From Falsiroseomonas sp050563525 (GTDB taxonomy: Bacteria; Pseudomonadota; Alphaproteobacteria; Acetobacterales; Acetobacteraceae): a DNA stretch of 64,000 nucleotides. Shown one piece after another: positions 60,401 to 64,000 of the stretch. Numbering within the stretch: position 1 is the stretch's first letter; every line of letters starts with the position of its first letter. Under the pieces are notes generated by a model, which was not told the origin of the DNA, did not search any database, and saw nothing but the letters and a program-made list of their open reading frames with translations. The stretch is taken from the NCBI RefSeq assembly GCF_050563525.1, contig NZ_JBNXUN010000002.1:434001-498000 (forward strand), read 5' to 3'. A program made the position numbers and the translations under genes.

Positions 60401-62096
60401 TCCCGATCCCGATCCCGAGGTGTCATTCAACGAGCGCGCGCGGCTGTTCGCGCTGCCACGCTCGTCCTGGGCGGACTACGAATCGCGCCTGCTGTCGAAA
60501 GGCGGCGCCGTGCTGCCGCGCAACGCCAAGACGCTGCCGCTGAGCGAGGAAGCTCGCGCCCTGCTCAGCATCGCCGAGGAACGCGCGGAGCCTGCCGTGA
60601 TCCTGCGCGCGATCCTGACGCTGAAGGTGGACCTGCTGTATTTCGGCGGCATCGGCACCTATGTGAAAGGCAGCACGGAAACACAGGCGGAAGCAGGCGA
60701 CCGCGCGAATGATTCGATCCGCGTCGATGGCCGCGACCTGCGCGCCACCATCCTGGGCGAGGGCGCCAATCTCGGCATCACCCAGGCCGGGCGCATCGAG
60801 GCGGCGCAACATGGCGTCCGCCTGAACACCGACGCGCTCGACAATTCCGCCGGCGTCAGCACCTCCGACCACGAGGTCAACATCAAGATCCTGCTGGCAG
60901 AGGCGGAACGCGAGGGCGCACTCACGCGGCGCCAGCGCGACGTCCTGCTGAGCGAGATGACGGAGGAAGTCGGCCGCCTGGTGCTGGCCGACAATCACGC
61001 GCAATCCATCTCGATCAGCCTGGAGGCGATGGGCGCCGCCGAGGACCTGTCTGCCCATGCCGCGCTCATGGCTCGGCTGGAGGCCGAGGGCATCCTGGAC
61101 CGTGCCGTCGCCGGCCTGCCGGATGCCGCGGCGCTGCGGGCGCGGGCGGCGGCGGACCAGGGCCTGACGCGGCCCGAACTCGCCTCCCTGCTCGCCCCCG
61201 CGAAGCTGTGGCTGACCGAGGCGATCGAGGCGAGCGGGCTGCCCGACGAGCCGGCATTGGCGCCCCTGCTGCGCGACTACTTTCCGAGCGCGCTGCAGGA
61301 CCGCTTCCCGGATCTGATCGCGCGCCATCGGCTGCGGCGCGAACTGGTGGCGACGGCGCTCGCCAATGTCGTCGCCAACCGGCTCGGCACCGCGGCCCTC
61401 GGCCGGCTGGCCGGCACCGTCGGTGGCGGGGCGGAGGTGGCGCGGGCGGCCTGGCTGGCGCAGGCGCTGTTCGGGCTGGATGCGGCGGCGGCGGCGGCGG
61501 ATGCGGCGCCGGCCCCGGTGGCACAGCGCCTCGGCGCACAGCGCGCGCTGCGCCGGCTGCAGGAATCCGCAACGCGGGAGCTGATGCTGGCCGGTGGCGA
61601 TGCCCCGCTGGCGGCGGCCCTGGCGGCGCTGGAGCCCGGCGTCGCCGCCCTGGTCGCCGCCGAAGCCGCCGCTCCGGATGCGGAGGCGACAAGGCTGCGC
61701 TCGGCCGGGCTGCCGGCGGAAGTGGCGGCGCTGGCCGCCGGCGCGGCCCGGCTGGCAGCAGCGCCGGCCGTGGTGCGGCTGGCCGCCGAAAGCGGCGCCA
61801 CGCCCAAAGCCGCGGCGGCCGCCTGGAGCGCAGTGGGCGAGGAATTCTGCCTCGACGCCCTGCGCGCCGCCGCCGATTCCGCCCGCACCGCCGGACCCTT
61901 CGCGGCGCGGGCGCGGGCGGAGGCGCTGGGCGACCTCGCCGCCGTGCAGGCCAGCCTCGCGCGCGCCCGGCTCGCCGGCGGCGCGCCGCAGGATGCCCGC
62001 GGCGCCGAGGCAGCGCGACTGGCGCGGGAGGCGGCCCGGCTTGGCGACCTCGTAGCGATCGGCGTCGCGGCGCGCGCGCTTTCGGCGCTCGCTTGA
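57408..62096 (+). CDS. NAD-specific glutamate dehydrogenase, 180-kDa type
   Basis: Oxidises glutamate to 2-oxoglutarate with NAD for amino acid catabolism. The 1562-residue protein fits the large GDH family: N-terminal ACT-like regions (TDDMPFLVDSAM, EDNFVLLGHRRL), a central catalytic domain with GGIRWSDRREDFRTEVLGL (cited as RGGIRWSDRREDFRTE), VPTGAKGGFVLK near residue 830, CAGIGDMSGDVFGNG and FIDPDPDPEVSF, then a C-terminal helical domain. ATG 57408 has AGGAGG nine bases upstream. It heads a four-gene overlapping run, and its promoter must share the 144-base gap with the divergent JmjC gene. Confidence 0.95.
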   Translation: MMDAVTEQVSDGVRPQILRAAEAALARLAPALPPAAAALLHRLHAAVPTAELAATPPEALAEAAASLFAFAAERRPRETRLRLLPPGPGRGAVAIAEIVTDDMPFLVDSAMAALTVSGRVVRQLLHPVVPVRRDAEGQLLAIEEGAPHRESMMRISLAAGATIPLAGTGPADWPAVEAALRRAMADVRLAVGDFGAMLAQLRAAQSELGAEAGAASDFLNWMAEDNFVLLGHRRLLLSGDNALLVAEEDNLGMLRDSMVPVFDALRDLAAVPGAVRATLGRMEAVVVAKANMRATVHRPQHADVVMTRIRDVAGQVIGLRLFLGLFAADAYNRNPRAIPLLREKVLRVLAMAGLDPESHDGRALRNILDTWPRDELFQAPETEILAGARRALDLAIRPRAALVLRRDPFERFIAAIAWLPRDTFDTALRQRIGHLLADAFQGRLSAWYTLLGDAPLARVHYVIGTQPGRVPPVDEAALEAAMAQAARGFSDRLEEALAEEFGAAAAPHLMRWRDAFPRVYRDLETAAQGVADLHLAEQALDLGRAQAKLMRTAGEGPRRLTLRLASPGRPLPLADALPLFESLGLRAIEELPYRLTPGDAPEVVLHVFQLEAGVDVAEDRFPEILGALAALLEGAAEADGFNRLVLRAGLDWRECWLLRAMFRWLKQVGFGFAQDSVQDALAAQPDAVRVLLALFRRRFDPAVADRTEAALEAEWKAALDNVANPDEDRILSRLRLLLDAMLRTNFYEQKPYLAFKVDSARAGDMPLPRPWREIFVHSPRMEGCHLRAGPVARGGIRWSDRREDFRTEVLGLMKAQRLKNVVIVPTGAKGGFVLKHPPPSSDREAFMAEGIAVYRTLVRGMLDLTDNFAADGRVVTPPAIVRRDGDDPYIVAAADKGTATFSDIANGLSEEYGFWLGDAFASGGSAGYDHKGMGITARGAWVMIDRHFAELRGAGVQDAEFTCAGIGDMSGDVFGNGLLISRRTRLVAAFDHRHIFIDPDPDPEVSFNERARLFALPRSSWADYESRLLSKGGAVLPRNAKTLPLSEEARALLSIAEERAEPAVILRAILTLKVDLLYFGGIGTYVKGSTETQAEAGDRANDSIRVDGRDLRATILGEGANLGITQAGRIEAAQHGVRLNTDALDNSAGVSTSDHEVNIKILLAEAEREGALTRRQRDVLLSEMTEEVGRLVLADNHAQSISISLEAMGAAEDLSAHAALMARLEAEGILDRAVAGLPDAAALRARAAADQGLTRPELASLLAPAKLWLTEAIEASGLPDEPALAPLLRDYFPSALQDRFPDLIARHRLRRELVATALANVVANRLGTAALGRLAGTVGGGAEVARAAWLAQALFGLDAAAAAADAAPAPVAQRLGAQRALRRLQESATRELMLAGGDAPLAAALAALEPGVAALVAAEAAAPDAEATRLRSAGLPAEVAALAAGAARLAAAPAVVRLAAESGATPKAAAAAWSAVGEEFCLDALRAAADSARTAGPFAARARAEALGDLAAVQASLARARLAGGAPQDARGAEAARLAREAARLGDLVAIGVAARALSALA

Positions 62097-62626
62097 GCGA
62101 TGTCCTGCCGGATGTGCTGGAGCCCGGCCTGCGGCTGGTATTCTGCGGCATGGCGGCGGGGCTGACCTCGGCGCGGCTCGGCGCCTACTACGCCCGGCCC
62201 GGCAACCGCTTCTGGCCGGCACTCGCCACGGCCGGCTTCACGCCACGGCTGTTCAGGCCCGAGGAGTTCCGGCTGCTGGCCGGCCGCGGCATCGGCCTGA
62301 CCGACCTCGGCAAGGGCCAGCAGGGGGTGGACCGACAGGTCGTCATCACCGACCAGGACCGGGCGCGGCTGCGCGAGGCGATCCTGCGCATCGCACCTGG
62401 CGCGCTGGCCTTCACCAGCAAATCGGCGGCTGGCCTGTTCCTGCGCCAGCCCGGCTTGCCCTTCGGTGAATTGCCGCGCGAGCTGGTGCCGCAGGGCTTT
62501 CCGCCGACCTATGTGCTGCCGAGCACCTCTGGCTCCAACAATGGGAATTGGGATAGGTTCGGCTATCAAGCGATCTGGACGGATACCGCCATGCGCCTCG
62601 GCTTCGCGAACCCGGTGGCGGCGTGA
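62093..62626 (+). CDS. mug: G/U mismatch-specific DNA glycosylase (Mug/TDG family)
   Basis: Removes uracil or thymine mispaired with guanine. The 177-residue protein has LRLVFCGMAAGLTSA, the counterpart of the Mug catalytic motif VFCGxNPG but with MAA in place of the usual catalytic-asparagine NPG, then NRFWPALATAGFT and VLPSTSGSNNGNW, the DNA-intercalating and helix-capping motif. The altered asparagine may change activity. The start is TTG 62093, overlapping the GDH stop (TTGA); no other start is available nearby. Confidence 0.85.
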   Translation: MSDVLPDVLEPGLRLVFCGMAAGLTSARLGAYYARPGNRFWPALATAGFTPRLFRPEEFRLLAGRGIGLTDLGKGQQGVDRQVVITDQDRARLREAILRIAPGALAFTSKSAAGLFLRQPGLPFGELPRELVPQGFPPTYVLPSTSGSNNGNWDRFGYQAIWTDTAMRLGFANPVAA

Positions 62627-63867
62627 CGCCGAAGGCCTGGGCCTGGGCGCTGTATGACTGGGCGAACAGCAGTTTTCCGACGGTTGTCTCCACCTTCGTC
62701 ATTGCCGCCTATTTCGTGCAGGGCATCGCGGCGGACCCGGTCAGCGGCCAGGCGCAGTGGGGCTGGATGCAGTCGGCCGCCGGCCTCGCCGTGGCGCTGC
62801 TCTCGCCGGTGCTGGGCGCGGTGGCGGATGCGGGCGGGCGACGGCGGCTCATGCTCGGCGTCGCGACCCTGCTGACGGCGATCGCCACCGGCATGATCTG
62901 GTTCGCACTGCCGGCGCCGGACTACGCGCTGTACACGCTGGTCTGCGTCGGGCTCGCGACGATCGCCTTCGAAATCGGCACGGTGTTCTACAACTCGATG
63001 CTGCCCAGCGTGGCGCCGCCCGGGCGGCTCGGCCGCGTCTCCGGCTTCGGCTGGGGCCTCGGCTATGCCGGGGGGCTGGCGTGCCTGGCGCTGTCCCTGG
63101 TGGTGCTGATCCAGCCGGACCCGGCGTGGTTCGGGCTGGACCGCGCGGCGTCGGAGCATGTGCGCGCCGTGGCGCTGCTGGTGGCGGCCTGGCTGCTGGT
63201 GTTCTCCTGGCCCTTGCTGGTGGCGCTGCCGGACCCCGCCGGCCCGCGTCCGAGCTGGGCACAGGCCGCCGCGCGCGGGCTGGAGGAGATTGCCGGCCTG
63301 ATCCGCACCCTGCCGCGCAATCCGGCGCTGGCACGTTTCCTGGTGGCGCGGCTGTTCTACACGGATGGGCTGAACACGCTGTTCGCGTTTGGTGCGATCT
63401 ATGCCGCCGGCGTCTTCGGCATGGGGCTCGACCGTATCCTGCTGTTCGGCATCGCCATGAACGTCACCGCCGGGCTCGGTGCCGCCGGCTTCGCGCTGAT
63501 CGAGGACCGCGTCGGCTCGCGCCGCATGGTGCTGGGTGCGCTGCTGGCGATGGTGGTGCTCGGCGCAGGGCTGCTGCTGGCAACGTCGGAGCTGTGGTTC
63601 TGGATCATGGCGCTGTCGCTCGGCCTGTTCTTCGGCCCGGCGCAGGCGGCCAGCCGCAGCTTCATGGCGCGGTTGGCGCCGCCGGGCGAAGTCTCCGCGC
63701 ATTTCGGGCTGTTCGCCCTGTCCGGCCGCATCACCGGCTTCCTCGGCCCCGCGGCGCTGGCGGCGGTGACGACGGCAACCGGCAGCCAGCGCCTGGGCAT
63801 GGCGACGGTGCTGGTGTTCCTCGCCATCGGCGCGGCGATCCTGGCGACGGTGCGGGAGCGCGCGTGA
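62623..63867 (+). CDS. MFS transporter, UMF1/Atg22-like
   Basis: A 414-residue, 12-helix transporter of the UMF1 family, whose vacuolar relatives (Atg22) export amino acids. Diagnostic features are the N-terminal WALYDWANSSFPTVVSTFVIAAYF (cited as YDWANSSFPTVVSTFVIAAYF) and the GFGWGLGYAGGLACLALSL repeat motif in helix 4. Substrate unknown; next to GDH it may handle amino acids, which is inference. The start is GTG 62623 in a GTGA overlap with mug. Confidence 0.9.
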   Translation: MTPKAWAWALYDWANSSFPTVVSTFVIAAYFVQGIAADPVSGQAQWGWMQSAAGLAVALLSPVLGAVADAGGRRRLMLGVATLLTAIATGMIWFALPAPDYALYTLVCVGLATIAFEIGTVFYNSMLPSVAPPGRLGRVSGFGWGLGYAGGLACLALSLVVLIQPDPAWFGLDRAASEHVRAVALLVAAWLLVFSWPLLVALPDPAGPRPSWAQAAARGLEEIAGLIRTLPRNPALARFLVARLFYTDGLNTLFAFGAIYAAGVFGMGLDRILLFGIAMNVTAGLGAAGFALIEDRVGSRRMVLGALLAMVVLGAGLLLATSELWFWIMALSLGLFFGPAQAASRSFMARLAPPGEVSAHFGLFALSGRITGFLGPAALAAVTTATGSQRLGMATVLVFLAIGAAILATVRERA

Positions 63868-64000
63868 CGGATTTTGCCGCCCGGCGCGAGGCCGGGCGCT
63901 ACGTCAACCTGCACGATGCCACGGACCACGGCCTGCCCGATGTCTGGCGCTGGTACCGGGCGCGCAGGCCGGTGCCCTGGCCGCGCTGGATCGAGGACCC
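63864..64000 (+). CDS. N-terminal fragment of a probable metallo-beta-lactamase-fold hydrolase (3' end outside window)
   Basis: Only 45 residues are visible. The segment DVWRWYRARRPVPWPRWIEDP resembles the leader of NAPE-PLD/RomA-type metallo-hydrolases (W-x-R-x-R--WPxW-ENPP), where it precedes the HxHxDH metal site. The start is GTG 63864, in a GTGA overlap with the UMF1 gene. The catalytic part lies beyond the right edge, so the assignment is tentative. Confidence 0.45.
   Translation, partial: MTDFAARREAGRYVNLHDATDHGLPDVWRWYRARRPVPWPRWIED

Noticed and set aside
60403..60423. Triple GATCCC repeat in the glutamate dehydrogenase gene
   Set aside because: It encodes the conserved IDPDPDP motif of this enzyme family, so the repetition is explained by protein sequence.
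1..64000. CRISPR array, insertion sequence, prophage or biosynthetic gene cluster
   Set aside because: I found no spaced direct repeats, transposase or integrase motifs, phage structural genes or NRPS/PKS modules anywhere in the window.

Overview
The window is a gene-dense chromosomal segment, very rich in G and C, with third codon positions overwhelmingly G or C. Gene content and order (parAB-rsmG-mnmG-mnmE followed by rho and heme genes, addB-addA, a DUF3576 lipoprotein before leuS, the very large NAD-dependent glutamate dehydrogenase, PQQ-free heterotroph transport genes of the TAXI-TRAP and Bug types) point to an alphaproteobacterium, most likely Acetobacteraceae of the Roseomonas type. 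That placement is inference from gene families, not from a computed phylogeny. I saw no tRNA, rRNA, insertion sequence, prophage or CRISPR array.

Layout, left to right. 1-2023: the end of a secreted RTX-like protein, a small FPASDP-motif protein and a ferredoxin-NADP reductase. 2127-11315: a plus-strand run tsaE-amgK-murU-addB-addA-trxA, much of it joined by 4-base start/stop overlaps; it links t6A tRNA modification, peptidoglycan sugar recycling, double-strand break repair and thioredoxin. 11323-15366: galE, the YggS PLP protein, a divergent ThiE-like gene and an abundant-type porin with its own strong terminator. 15468-20463: lipoprotein, leuS, lptE and holA. 20478-25988: the minus-strand operon mnmE-mnmG-rsmG-parA-parB, which carries two perfect parS sites; a third, near-perfect parS lies inside a ybaK gene near 41.7 kb. 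26037-33341: ferredoxin, ogt, quinone reductase, GNAT, HD hydrolase, rho and the hemH-HAD-hemJ operon. 33417-37285: a glycoside-hydrolase-like protein, a PhoR-like kinase and a penicillin-binding-protein activator, head to head with rsmI. 38332-45527: two tandem pyruvyl-transferase-like paralogues, hemW, ybaK, a MAPEG protein, an orphan Bug binding protein, and rph-rdgB with an alpha/beta hydrolase. This part looks like an expanded version of the rph-rdgB-hemW-activator-rsmI neighbourhood.

45557-51624: surface polysaccharide genes (CapD/FlaA1-like dehydratase, FkbM methyltransferase, WecA-like transferase, YjbF lipoprotein) interleaved with a GST and a VOC protein. 51603-54745: a TAXI-TRAP transporter (fused permease plus binding protein). 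54906-57263: a CBS-BON protein, an OmpA-like protein and a JmjC-type oxygenase. 57408-64000: NAD-GDH, a mismatch DNA glycosylase, an Atg22/UMF1-like MFS transporter and the start of a probable metallo-beta-lactamase-fold protein, all chained by 4-base overlaps.

Most of this is conserved housekeeping. The most unusual signals are regulatory DNA written into coding sequence: a parS palindrome that contains the GTG start codon of rsmG, and a parS-like palindrome inside the ybaK reading frame.
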